DNA of 64,000 bases from Lichina pygmaea (Eukaryota; Ascomycota; Lichinomycetes; Lichinales; Lichinaceae). Below are positions 1 to 9,832 of the stretch, in pieces. The stretch is taken from contig OY730171.1 in assembly GCA_963422465.1 (NCBI GenBank), positions 4,050,202 to 4,114,201 on the forward strand, read 5' to 3'. The notes below the pieces were generated by a model. The model did not search any database. It was not told where the DNA came from and worked only from the letters and a program-made list of their open reading frames with translations. A program made the translations under genes and the position numbers. Numbering within the stretch: the stretch's first letter is position 1; each line of letters opens with the position of its first letter.

Positions 1-500
1 GGAGGTCGTGGAGCCAGCAATCTCCACAGTGTCTCAACAACACCACCAATTTCCAGACGAGGCAGCACCTTGGATACCGATAGAACATCTGATCTAGAAT
101 CAGATAGGCCCATGAAATCTACAATTTTATCGCTCTTTTGTAAAGTTATCAACGTTCTAAATTTGATCTGTTGAGGATCTGTCATCGGTGTAGTAGCTAC
201 TCTAGTCTTTCAGGAACACTACAAATTTTACGACAATTCTAAAACTTCAGGGATTGTACTAGACAAGTAGGGGAATCCAATGAGCAAATCAGATTCCAAT
301 TTAGTCGTGGCGTTGTGAAGTTATAGAACTGCAAAGCCGATTCTGTGGAAGACAACCGTTGCGCTGTCCACACCGTTGCGCTGTCGGACACCCTTACGAA
401 GTAAGGGTGTCCTGACCGAGCTGGCGAGGGAGCGGGAGGTACGAGGGTACCGAGTCCTCCAAGGCACGGGTATCGGCTCACTACTACTCCGTGTCGCCGA
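1..500. mobile_element. Truncated relic of the large inverted-repeat element family
   Basis: This segment resembles the element at 18908-19796. Bases 408-431 match that element's right terminal repeat (19742-19766) with one change in TGTCCTGACCGAGCTGGCGA. The AT-rich DNA at about 1-330, read on the minus strand, aligns with the element's interior near 19110-19230, sharing a CTATAACT motif, a GATTCCC(C)TA block, a CCCTGAAG block and TTTGTAGTGTT. The terminal repeat here looks internally shortened (about 388-497). The element runs off the window edge. It has no coding capacity that I can see. It is older or more decayed than the copy at 18.9 kb. Confidence 0.6.
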
Positions 501-810
501 GGATGGTGTCTCTTTGATGCTCTCCTACGTACCGGTACATACGTACAGGGTACTGTACAGTGTACAGGACAGTTCAGTACCGTAGGGAAAAGAGTGTTTT
601 TTTGGGGTCGTCTGCACAGTATCGCTAGGGCAGGCGTAACGAGTATGTTCTTTTGAGCGGTGGTCAGTGACATGTCAGGTGAGGTTGAAACAATCAAGCT
701 GTGGTCCCGTGACTCTCACGTGATGCCCGTTTCTCACGTGACCCGATGGGCTCATATAGCTCGCCAGCCACGGAAGTAGACTTGTAGCTAGATCATCATC
801 TACATACGTA

Positions 811-987
811 CAGTGGCACGACAAAAGTCTACGTGCACCTCCATACAAAATCTACCTCGGGCTGGTCTGGAGAATCAATACACAGCTGCTTTCTGCTACT
901 AGCGTAACCTCTCAATCTAGTCGTATTACTTATGAAGATAGCAGCTGCGGCTTGTACTGGCGTACGCGGACTTGTGTCGTGACACTG
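811..987. mobile_element. MITE with CAGT termini and TA target duplication, copy 1
   Basis: A 177-bp element begins CAGTGGCACGACAAAAGTCT and ends with the inverted, diverged version, whose reverse complement is CAGTGTCACGACACAAGTCC. It is flanked on both sides by TA (809-810 and 988-989). It is homologous to 35819-36005 and about 43735-43938, sharing both the termini and an internal GTCG.ATTAC.TATGA block (here 920-935). CAGT ends and a TA duplication are typical of non-autonomous Tc1/mariner-type elements. It is non-coding. Confidence 0.7.
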
Positions 988-2310
988 TACACACGCCTTT
1001 CAGACGCTTCCGCTGTGCCCTCGTAGGCCTTCTGCTACGGTACGGAGGTACATCTGGAGAAAGGTACCGAGTAGAGAGAGGAGGGATGCACATGTAGGAT
1101 GGTACGTACGTACTGTAGCTCAGCATTTCTGAACGATGGTAACCTACAAAGGAGTGGAGGGATGAGTTGACAAGACGAGTAAGGAACAGGAAGACGAGGA
1201 GGAGGATGGATGGATAGAATATACGTTGCTGAGCTTTCTTCGATCGTGGCTACTTCCTATCGCTTACAGCGTCTCGGCCAATCTCCCTGTTGCCTACTGT
1301 ACGTTACGTACGTACGGGCCAGATGGAAAGAACGGACAATTACTCCGGTACCCCCCCTCTACCTTGTATGCACTGTATCTTACTTCGGACAATATCTCCG
1401 ATGCCCCCGCATCATGCATGTTTCATCTTCCATGCCCCCCCCTCGGCTAAGGGTACATACAGTACCTGGATACAAGGTAGGTACATGCACTGCCCCCGAT
1501 CCGTGCTGCTGAAACCCAAGTATTACGTACTTTTCAAAGCTGACCAGGATATACTGTAAGCGTTATAACTGTTGGAGGCATCGCACAGCATTCATTTCTC
1601 GGTCGCATCTTCGTCCTACTGTAGTCGCATCCAATGCCTAGCCTTACGCTTCTGCAGTCAGACCTCACTTTGGATGTCGTCCCATGGTATTGTGGGGGGT
1701 GTGGAGCTGTCAGCTGTGTGGAGTTTCAAGGCGGTCGGGCCATGGAAGGCCGACTTGTCAATAGTTCTGGAGTACTTAGGCTCCCTACGAAGTAACACGT
1801 ACGGTAGGGATCTTAGCTGATTTTGAGGTACCTAGGTACGTACCACCAAGCAAGGGGGGGGCACAATTGTCCGAAGAAAGAAGGAAGGAAAGAGAGTCAG
1901 AGCTACCGTTACGATACGTACAACGAGTACGGACATGACTGCAGTGGTCGTCTGTATCGTCTAACCCATTACATCCATCCACGTCGGCCATCTAATCCGT
2001 CCACCGTGCACCAGTACTCCGTACGGGAGGTACTGTACGTCCAGTACATGAGCGAACAGACGTTTTGGCCACCAAGACAGATTCTGATCGGTACTGTACG
2101 GTAGTAGATCATTCGATATGATCCCTGATACCGTTGCTCGTGCCCGCATGAAGCTTATCATGATCCTCCACCTGCTCCCTGGTCTTGGTACCCTGTGGCT
2201 CGCCTGGCAAAGAGAGCAATGAAGATGAATGAAAGAAAGAAGGACGGGAAGGAGGGAGGAAAGGACTCCAACCTGGTGCACGCCAGTGAGAAACGACCCC
2301 CCAATGCCTC
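988..2310. other. Intergenic DNA with repeat fragments, no gene seen
   Basis: Only short, low-quality reading frames are present, with no recognisable domain. Bases 1432-1460 (a C-rich run followed by GGGTACATAC) recur at 5336-5363. GTCAGCTGTGTGGAGTT near 1710 recurs inverted near 5450-5475. GTAC-type palindromes occur near 1087, 1300, 1838 and 2011-2050. I read this as a mosaic of old repeats. Confidence 0.5.
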
Positions 2311-2322
2311 GCTTGCTTGCTC

Positions 2323-2385
<63 letters not shown>
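2311..2385 (+). repeat. (GCTT)n microsatellite
   Basis: Tandem GCTT tetranucleotide of about 18 units, nearly perfect with one early interruption. It lies downstream of the aspartic protease gene, about 360 bp past its stop codon. The DNA between (2386-2745) is purine-rich 3' flanking sequence without a gene. Confidence 0.9.
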
Positions 2386-2745
2386 CGGTAGAGCTTGAGT
2401 TCCGTGTTCGTGTCTAATCTTCTTTGGTCAAAGAACGACGATCAGGCTTGATAGCGATGAGAGAGACTGAGAGATCAGGGAAAGAGTGAGGAGTGAGAGA
2501 GAGAGAGAGGTGAAGGCTGGACTGGAAGAGGTGGAGGCTGGCACATGTCGAGAATAGAAGAGGGCGTTGGAGACTTGGAGAGGTGGAGAAGAAAATACGG
2601 CAAGAGCGTGCGAAAGTAGAATGGAGGGAGGACGAGGAGTATCGAGAGAGACGGAAAGACGTCGAAGAAGGAAAAAAAGGAAAGCAGGGAGGAATAAGAA
2701 TGGCCATCTTCATTGGTACCGTTGTCGGCGTCGGCTTTGGTCAGG

Positions 2746-4354
2746 TCATGGTGTGACGGTCCTGCTCAGAAGCGACGCTCCCAGAGTCATGGCCGCGACG
2801 AGGACGCGTGACGGAACGGCCCCGACGGCCCGACATGCCGCGGCCGTCGACGTCGACGTCGGCTGCGATCCGGTGCTGGTGTCATCACCATCACCACCAC
2901 CAAAGCGGTTCCCGATCCTGGCGCCTCCCGCCGGTGCCGAGACGGCGGGGACGGGGTCCTGGACGGCGGCGGCGTCGGGCACGGCGTCGGGCCCGGACCC
3001 GATCTCGAGGATGCGGTCGGCCGTGGCGTTGAAGTTGGTCTGAGCGAGCGAGATCTCGTGGTTCTCGAGGTCGTACACGACGTAGGCGCTCCGCAAGAAG
3101 GTGTCGCCGAGCACGGGCGGGAGCTCCCCGGCCGGCATGATGCCGAAGAAGCACGCCTCGGTGCGTCCGTCGGCGAGGGTCGGCGTGAGGCGGGGCGACG
3201 ACGAGTAGCGCCGCTCCGGAGCCAGCACGAGCTCGTTCAGCTGCACCGAGATGACGGGCTGGCTGAAGCGGAAGTCGACGGTCGAGGTGCTGCGGGCGAG
3301 CGAGCACGGCACGAGCGCGATGCCGTTCTCGCGGTCGAACTCGGCCCCGACCGCGTCCATGACGCCGGCGGCCAGGTCGTCGGGCAGGTACGTCAGGCTG
3401 CTGCCCGAGTCGAGGAGGACGGGTTCGGCGCGGCCGGTGGCGATCGAGACCGGGTCGCGGCCGTCCTCGACGAAGCTGAGGTCGGTGAGGGTGATGATGA
3501 ACTCCGTCGGGGCCGAGTCGCCGTACGTGGTCTGGATCGGCAGCGTCTCGAGCTGGCCGACGTACTTCTCCGTGTCGACGCCGCCGAACAGCAGCGAGCC
3601 CGCCGAGGCGTCCAGGTCGTTCAGCCACAGGCTGTAGGCGTTCGAGTTGATCTGACCGCTGCGCCTCATGAGCTCGGGCAGATTCGGGTACGGCCGCGAC
3701 GTGCCGCGCGAGACGGCGGCCTCGTTGGCCATGTAGCCGATGCCCAGGATGCTCTCGCCGGACGAGGAGCGGTAGCCGATCCCGATCTGGAGGTCGTCGA
3801 GGACCACGTCCCCGACGCGGATCGTGTCGACGGCGTGGTCGCCCCGCGCGCCGGACCCGTCGACGTAGGATATGCGAAAGTCGCTGTCGACGTATCGGTA
3901 CGTCGACGAGGCGTTGGCGTCGTACGTGCCGGACTCCCCGCAGGGGTCGTAGATGGACCCGCAGAGCGCCGACGATCCGGAGTTCGTCCACAGATCACTG
4001 CTGCCAGTGTCCAGATGGAAGCGAATCTCTTGCGGCGGCGTGCCGAGGCTGGCGTTCAGCAGGTAAAGATTGCGCTGGAGACATGTCAGTTGGGGCCTCG
4101 CCGAATTCAAGGTGGCGTCGAGACGGAACGAGCGCAAGGCGACGCACCATGTTGTCAAGCACGACGTCGACCGTGCCGTCCTCCTGCCGCCTTCGTAGCT
4201 TATCCCTTGCCACGGGGTCCTCGACGTGTCTCCGCTGGAGGGCCAAGCTCACGACTTTCGGTTGGGCGCCGCCGTCTCGAGGCTTCAGAAGCGCCGTCGC
4301 GGTGCCGAACAGCGACGCCGCCGTAGCGCAGGCCCACACCGTATGACGTCTCAT
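2746..4354 (-). CDS. Secreted/GPI-type aspartic protease (yapsin-like)
   Basis: Pepsin-family (A1) aspartyl endopeptidase, 511 aa in two exons (4354-4148 and 4074-2746), with a 73-bp intron from GTGCGT to CTCCAG. An N-terminal signal peptide (about residues 1-22) is followed by a propeptide ending in a dibasic-rich stretch (KLRRRQ) near residue 55, a likely Kex2-type processing site. The first catalytic motif is HLDTGSSDLW (Asp near 91) and the second is LLDSGSSLTYLP (Asp near 290). A flap Tyr lies in RISYVDGSG, and a Cys pair sits after the first active site (SALCG...DPCGESGTY), as in yapsins. The C-terminus is Ser/Thr-rich and ends in a hydrophobic tail, which suggests GPI anchoring at the plasma membrane or wall. 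The start ATG precedes the only good signal peptide. The exact yapsin subclass is inferred. Long reading frames on the other strand here are shadows caused by high GC. Confidence 0.9.
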
Positions 4355-5249
4355 GCTTTCCCCGGACCGACTTGTCGATACGACCCGCACCGTCCGGCAA
4401 GGCTCAACCCCACGTTGGAGGTTCGATATCGGGGAGGGTGGGTTCCGCCGTCGCGAGGAACAGATTGCCGATCCCAGAGCGACAGCTGAGGGCCGATGGC
4501 CGTCCTGCAGGTCTGCTATATATGCCCGAGTGGAACAAAGACCACAGGGGAGAAAAAGGCCCGGGCTGAATCGATCGTTCCGGACCACCCGGAAACAAGT
4601 CTTGGCGACGCTCAGCAGCTCAACGAACGCTGCTGAGAACAATCAAGGAGCGTAGTGGATGGGAGTAGAGCAGACAGATGTGAACGGGAAGCGAATCCGC
4701 AGATGGGGTGGTGGCAGTTGGTTGTCGCGGCGTTGGTGCTCTACCAGCACCAGTACCGCTAGAGCTACCACCACGAGTGCGTAAAGGTGGCGTGCAGGCA
4801 CAACGGCGACCAGAGCACGATGCGCCTTGCGCTACAGGTCTGCGGCAATCTGTCTTCCGGTTGCGATTGCTCCATCCAGCAGCTGGACTGCACCTCTTGG
4901 CATCTGCGGGGGCCTTGTCGAACGAATGACATCTCTGTGTGTGTTTGTTGCGGCTCGCCATGAAATCCCGAACAGTACATACGTACGTATACGTACGTAT
5001 GTAAAGGTCTCGAGGCTCCAACAATCAACCATCAGCTCCCAGTGAGGCGACGGTATCTGATCCGCCTTACCCGGAAGAAGGGCTCCACGGGTGCGAGTGC
5101 GAGAGTCGGAGTTTCCGGTCGTCGTGAAACTGTTGCCAAGAGTGACATCCATCGCCATGGCGCTCGGCTATCGGATCCGGGGCTGTCGATGACGTAAGCG
5201 TTTCAGCGAAGCAGCCCATCGGTCAAATTGCGCAGCTGCTGAAGACGGG

Positions 5250-6665
5250 TGTGCGGAATATGTTTCAGTTAGGTCTAGCGTAACGCTTATTTGAGATTGG
5301 CTCCCGTGGTACGTACGTAGGCCCCCATGTGGCCCAATGCCCCCCTCGCTTAAGGGTACATACCTGGGTACTTTCAACCCAGCGACAATTAAGAGCAAGT
5401 GTGAGTACTCCAGAATTAGTAACAAGTCAGCCTCTGATACCCTGACCGCTCAACTCCACACAGCTGACGGAGCCCCCTGCTGGAGCTAAGAGACAATGGC
5501 CTGCTGTGAGGGGGACAAGATGATTATTGGAAGTTGTGTCATATATTTGAAGTGGTTCGACTCCACTTGGCGTTGGTCTCGGTAGCTCAAATGTTTCGCT
5601 TCTCTACGATGATCATTAACGCCCTCTCGGACTATATGGCCCCCTATCTAGCCGACTGACACCACCCGTGCCATGGGGGGGTATTACCCCCCCATGGCAC
5701 GGGTACTGACTAAGCCAGCCCTGGCCCTGCCGCTGCAACATCCCCACACCACCAGAAATAACATAAATGAGGACTGACTACGTGCCGGTGAAGCTGGGTG
5801 TTGGATACGACTAGAAAAAAAAAAATCCGACCGAGATATGTGTGCTGTGTGATGCTACCGAGACTTATGACAGATGTGGCCTGGTCAGCTTCCAGATGTA
5901 CTTTTGGGATTGTTAAGCGGGGAAGAGGAGGGGAGCAGGGCTGAGGCAGGGCTTGGGGTCAGGGTCAGGGTCAGGGTCATGGACATGGGCATGGTCATTG
6001 TCGGGAGCTAGTTGCCCGACCGGGCGCTTAGTCAGTTAGATCCTGGCTAGGCAGGCGGGTGCAGCCGCACTCATCTATCGCGAGTACGAAGATGTCGGGC
6101 ACTAAGCCCAGACATAGTAGCCTTTTGGCTCAGTTCCGCTCTAGCCTACTTCGTACGACTGCGTGCGACGGTCATGGTCCAGCGGGAGGCCAGCAGCAGG
6201 TCCAGACATCAGGGCCAGAGGTATCACAGGGGCCAGGGAATCCATCAGAGATTGTGCCAGAGATGGCACTGGAGATGTCGCAGTGGCTGGAGATTTCATC
6301 AGAGACATCAGAGGTAGAGACTTGCAACCTGTAGGTAGCGCTCGGTACGTTTTACCTGAATTCTCTGGGTAATACATATGTACAAAGTTTTCATGATAAT
6401 AGAGGCTCTGGATGGTGACAGCGACAGGAATCAGCAACTGACCGGTACATATCCAGGGGGTGTGCGTACAGCAACGCTAGCGGGGGTGTGCGTACTTGTA
6501 CAGAATCATTATGGGGGGGGGAGGTACGGCAGTACCTCCTCGGCACCGGTAAGGGGGGGGACCAGTCGCTGGTGAATTGTACCCTTGTACATACGTACTG
6601 TGGGAGCCAATCTCATAGAAGTGCTGCGCTAGACCTCAATGAAATCCGTTCCGTACGCATTACCT
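5250..6665. repeat. Inverted-arm repeat, possible decayed element
   Basis: Reading outward, the plus-strand block at 6600-6665 (GGGAGCCAATCTCATAGAAG then GCGCTAGACCT) matches the minus strand of about 5250-5310 (GGGAGCCAATCTCAAATAAG then ACGCTAGACCT). Identity is around three quarters over about 65 bp and falls off outward. The arms enclose about 1.3 kb with no coding potential. This could be the ends of one old DNA element, or two separate insertions in opposite orientation. Confidence 0.45.
5665..5703. repeat. Perfect 17-bp-arm hairpin related to the large element's terminal repeat
   Basis: The arms CCCGTGCCATGGGGGGG and CCCCCCCATGGCACGGG are perfectly complementary around a TATTA loop. 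The left arm plus loop also occurs inside the 148-bp terminal repeat at 18.9-19.1 kb. The flanks do not match that repeat, so only this core is shared. Confidence 0.8.
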
Positions 6666-6824
6666 GTCAGTGTCTGTCAGTCTTAAGCCACTGCCTCAAA
6701 TTGGCTTACCACATTCGGTGCATTGGTGTGTGGCTAGTGGCGACTGGTCGAGGCTGTGTCTGGTGGCTGATTGATGAGGTAAGCATGTCCGGCTCGGCTT
6801 ACTAATGAGCGAGACTCGGGAAGT

Positions 6825-6832
6825 TCACGTGA
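6825..6832. promoter_or_regulatory. TCACGTGA palindrome upstream of RFC4
   Basis: A TCACGTGA octamer (E-box/CACGTG core) lies about 145 bp upstream of the RFC4 start. The same octamer occurs twice in front of CBP80 (29811-29849), twice near 711-741 and at 36613. CACGTG cores are bound by fungal bHLH factors of the Cbf1 type; the use of this copy is inferred. Confidence 0.4.
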
Positions 6833-6976
6833 TGTTCATCGTGCCCTTTGTGAAGAAACCTTCCCACGAACCGCGTTGGAAAGACCCGTCGATACGTACC
6901 GTAACTCGTCTTGCTTCTCTGTCAAGTCTTCCCCGCCACATTTGGTCCTCCCCGTTCGTCGTTCTGAAGCTGAAGG

Positions 6977-8346
6977 ATGGCAAAGGCAGAGTCGTCGGCG
7001 GCAGGAGCGCGAGGAACTCTAGGAGCTCGCCGAACGGCTGCCGACGATCTCCCTTGGTAAGACTGGACCGCTGGACGGCATCGAGACCCAGTCCGCTGAC
7101 CAGGATCAGGGTGGAGAAATATCGTCCGGTCTTCTTGGACGATGTCGTCGGCAACACCGAGACGATTGAGCGACTCAAGATCATTGCAAAGGATGGCAAC
7201 ATGCCTCACGTGATCATCTCGGGAATGCCTGGGATTGGAAAGACGACGTCGGTCTTGTGTCTTGCCCGACAGCTACTCGGTGACGCCTACAAGGAGGCCG
7301 TGCTTGAGCTGAATGCGAGTGATGAGCGGGGTAGGGCAACACGCTTACGTACCTGGAGACCACTGGGAAATGAGAGTTGCTGACGGGCAAGATACCACCA
7401 GGCATCGACGTCGTCCGCAATCGCATCAAAGGATTTGCCCAGAAGAAAGTCACTCTTCCGTCCGGCCGGCAGAAACTCGTCATCCTCGACGAGGCGGATA
7501 GGTAGGCGCACGTGTCGGCCCGGGGCCTCCCAAGGTGCTGACCGTCACCGGCAGCATGACGGCCGGGGCCCAGCAGGCCCTGCGACGCACGATGGAGATA
7601 TACTCGACCACGACGCGCTTTGCCTTTGCCTGCAATCAGTCGAACAAGATCATCGAGCCGTTGCAGTCACGGTGCGCCATCCTGCGCTACGCCCGCCTCA
7701 CGGACGCCCAAGTGGTCAAGCGGCTCATGCAGATCATCGAGGCCGAGAAGGTGGAGTATTCGGACGACGGCATCGCCGCCTTGGTCTTCTCGGCCGAAGG
7801 GGACATGCGACAGGCGATCAACAATCTGCAGAGCACGTACGAGGGTTCGGGTTTCGTCAGCGGCGACAACGTCTTCAAGGTCGTCGACAGCCCTCATCCG
7901 ATCAAGGTCCAGGCGATGATCAAGGCCTGTTACGGGTGCAACGTCGACGCGGCGTTGGAGACGCTGAAGGAGCTCTGGTCCGTCCATTTCCCTCTGCTCC
8001 GCAGTTCTCCGGCCTGCCAAGAGGCACCGAGCGAGACGAGGGCTGACGACAAGCAGGGATCTGGGCTACTCGTCGCACGACATCATCAGCACCATGTTTC
8101 GTGTCACCAAGACCATCGACTCGCTCAGCGAGCACTCCAAGCTGGAGTTCATCAAGGTAGGCGCCCTTTGCCTGCCTTCGAGGCGGAGATGATCGAGGTA
8201 GATCTGTTTCTTACGCTGCACAGGAGATTGGCTTCGCCCACATGCGCATCCTTGAGGGTGTGCAGACCTTTCTTCAGCTATCGGGGTGCGTCGTACGTCT
8301 CTGCAAGATCAACATGCAGCCGAAGCTCTTTGTGCCACCAAAGTGA
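6977..8346 (+). CDS. RFC4: Replication factor C subunit 4 (human RFC2 orthologue)
   Basis: Small AAA+ subunit of the clamp loader that opens PCNA and loads it on primed DNA in the nucleus. 348 aa in six exons (6977-7056, 7110-7330, 7402-7501, 7555-7977, 8057-8156, 8224-8346), all introns 53-79 bp. Landmarks are VEKYRP near residue 28, Walker [11 protein letters not shown], Walker [11 protein letters not shown] (split by intron 3), the [15 protein letters not shown] sensor-1/SRC arginine-finger motif, then the RFC helical collar ending at FVPPK. Length and C-terminal end match the family. The start gives a short polar N-terminus before VEKYRP; the upstream in-frame extension is out of phase with exon 2. 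Intron 4 begins GTCCGT, an unusual donor, but it is the one that restores ETLKELWDLGYSS. The gene converges on RCE1, leaving 208 bp between stop codons. Confidence 0.95.
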
Positions 8347-8554
8347 GGAAGGAGAGTACAGCGGACACGAGAATCCCAGGACGATGGCTTCGGAGGCACT
8401 GCTATACCACTTGGCGAGGTGTCGAGTTGAAGTAACGACGGCTACGTCACGTCGAGTTTATCTTGCGGCGGAAGCGTGTGGTTCATTTGAGGATTGTCAA
8501 GCCGTCTCTACTTCGACGGAAACCAGGCCCCAACGCGAACGGCGACGATGAACT

Positions 8555-9549
8555 TCAGCCGGTCGGAAGCCAGTCCGAGCCACCGGTCAACGGCACAAGA
8601 GATGCCGAGAAGCCGATCAGACCCCCGATCAGAAGGACATAGTATGCCACGGTCCAGCGGAGAGTCGAGTCCCTGTCGGTACCGACTCGGAGCGCGTCAA
8701 GGCCCCGGCCTGCGTCTTTCGGGTCCGTCGAAACCGAAGGCGGACCGAGCGGAACTCCCGGCTCGACCGGCCCCCAGACGCGTGGCAGGCCGCACCAGTT
8801 GCAGAAGCTGTGGGCCACGATGACGGCAGGCAGAGAATGGGTGTTGACGAAGACGAAGCTGGCGTAGAAGCCAAAGATGGACGTGTACGCGAACTGGAAG
8901 GTCGAGCGCAAGAGCCCGGCGAGGACGGGCGAGCTTGGGTGCGTGAGCGCAAACTCGTAGAGGTGGTGGAGGTGCGCGATGCCGAAGAACAGCGGCGGCA
9001 CGAAGACGACCCTGCCGGGGGTGACGCCCCGGACGGCCAGATGCAGGGGGATGATGGCGGAGCGGAAGACCATCTCCTCGGTGACGGGACCCTGACGGAT
9101 GCTGTTACCACCTGGGCCCGGTTTCGTCGTCGTCGTCGTCGTCGTCCTGGTCGGGGCGGACCACCTACAGCGACATAGTTACGCCAACCGGCCCAGCTAC
9201 CGAGCACCTCGCGCACGTGCCGGCCGCGGATCCAGTCGGTCCAGGCGCCCTCGACGATGCCCTTCTCGAAGAGCGGGCCGGCGAACAAGACGGCGGTCAG
9301 CAGGAGGACCTTGGCCACGTCGAGCGGGGACACGGGCCAGCAACCGAGCAGCCGAAGCACCTGGGCAGGGCTCGCGCCGAGGCAGCCGACGAGCACGGCG
9401 GCGGTCGACAGCGTGCACACGACGCAGGAGACGCCGACGACACCGACGCGGGCCCGGATCACGGACGGCGCATCACGGGACAGGCGCGCCGACGGTCGAG
9501 TGGCCTTTGAAAGGTACAGCGGAAGGACATAGATCAGGGTGTACAGGAT
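8555..9549 (-). CDS. RCE1: CAAX prenyl protease 2 (RCE1), first exon unresolved
   Basis: ER membrane CPBP-family protease that removes the last three residues from prenylated CAAX proteins such as Ras and a-factor-like pheromones. Two exons are clear (9549-9169 and 9091-8555), with a 77-bp intron GTAGGT to CGTCAG joining WRNYVA to GPVTEEMVFRS. That is the catalytic EE motif. The other family motifs follow: FGIAHLHHLYEF, then VNTHSLPAVIVAHSFCNWCG. Multiple hydrophobic segments span the protein. The N-terminal exon seen here starts after an acceptor (GATAG) with ILYTLIYVLPLYLS, then TRPS...LSRDAPSVIRAR, which is conserved in fungal RCE1. The initiator exon should lie within roughly 9560-9760, but I could not place it. 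Visible length is 306 residues plus the missing start. Confidence 0.9.
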
Positions 9550-9786
9550 CTATCTCGGACGTTAGACGAAACCCGTTGCCACGGCAGCTCTCCTTCTCCG
9601 TATCCCACATGCCGGGCATTCTGCAGTCCGTATATCAAGAAAGCTCGTCCAAGAACGTGTTCCTTTGCCCGAGACCTGTACAAACGCCGAAGATTTGTAC
9701 AGCGCCCGAGAGGACAGCCCGACGACCAAGAGACCAAAGCCCTTTGACCAGAATCAAATCAAACTGTGGGAGAAGCATATACCCCA

Positions 9787-9832
9787 GAATGCTTGAATGC
9801 TTGAATGCTTGAATGCTTGAATGCTTGAATGC
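9787..9832 (+). repeat. (GAATGCTT)n tandem repeat
   Basis: Nearly six perfect copies of an 8-bp unit GAATGCTT on the 5' side of RCE1. No coding role is apparent. Confidence 0.9.

Larger units (their letters stand above)
4355..6824. other. Intergenic repeat mosaic between protease and RFC4
   Basis: No convincing gene. The proximal 4355-4650 is the protease promoter side, with a TATA-like TATATA at about 4518. A GTAC palindrome cluster lies at 4972-5004. A pair of inverted arms (about 5250-5310 and 6600-6665), a perfect hairpin (5665-5703) and a 25-bp piece of the large element's terminal repeat (6522-6546) are embedded here. A GGGTCA repeat lies near 5957-5980. Confidence 0.5.

Noticed and set aside
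3058-4326. 422-codon plus-strand frame opposite the aspartic protease
   Set aside because: It is a GC-driven shadow; the minus strand carries a complete protease with both catalytic motifs.
5551-5567. tRNA T-arm-like AGTGGTTCGACTCCACT
   Set aside because: No matching acceptor stem or D-arm upstream; TAGCTCA lies on the wrong side.
5950-5980. GGGTCA repeats as interstitial telomere
   Set aside because: The unit is not TTAGGG, only about four copies occur, and no subtelomeric context is present.
7535-8551. 338-codon frame read straight through RFC4 introns
   Set aside because: Homology supports six spliced exons ending at 8346; the remainder is intron and 3' flank.
9787-9832. CRISPR-like array of short repeats
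   Set aside because: Direct 8-bp tandem units without spacers in a fungal nuclear sequence.
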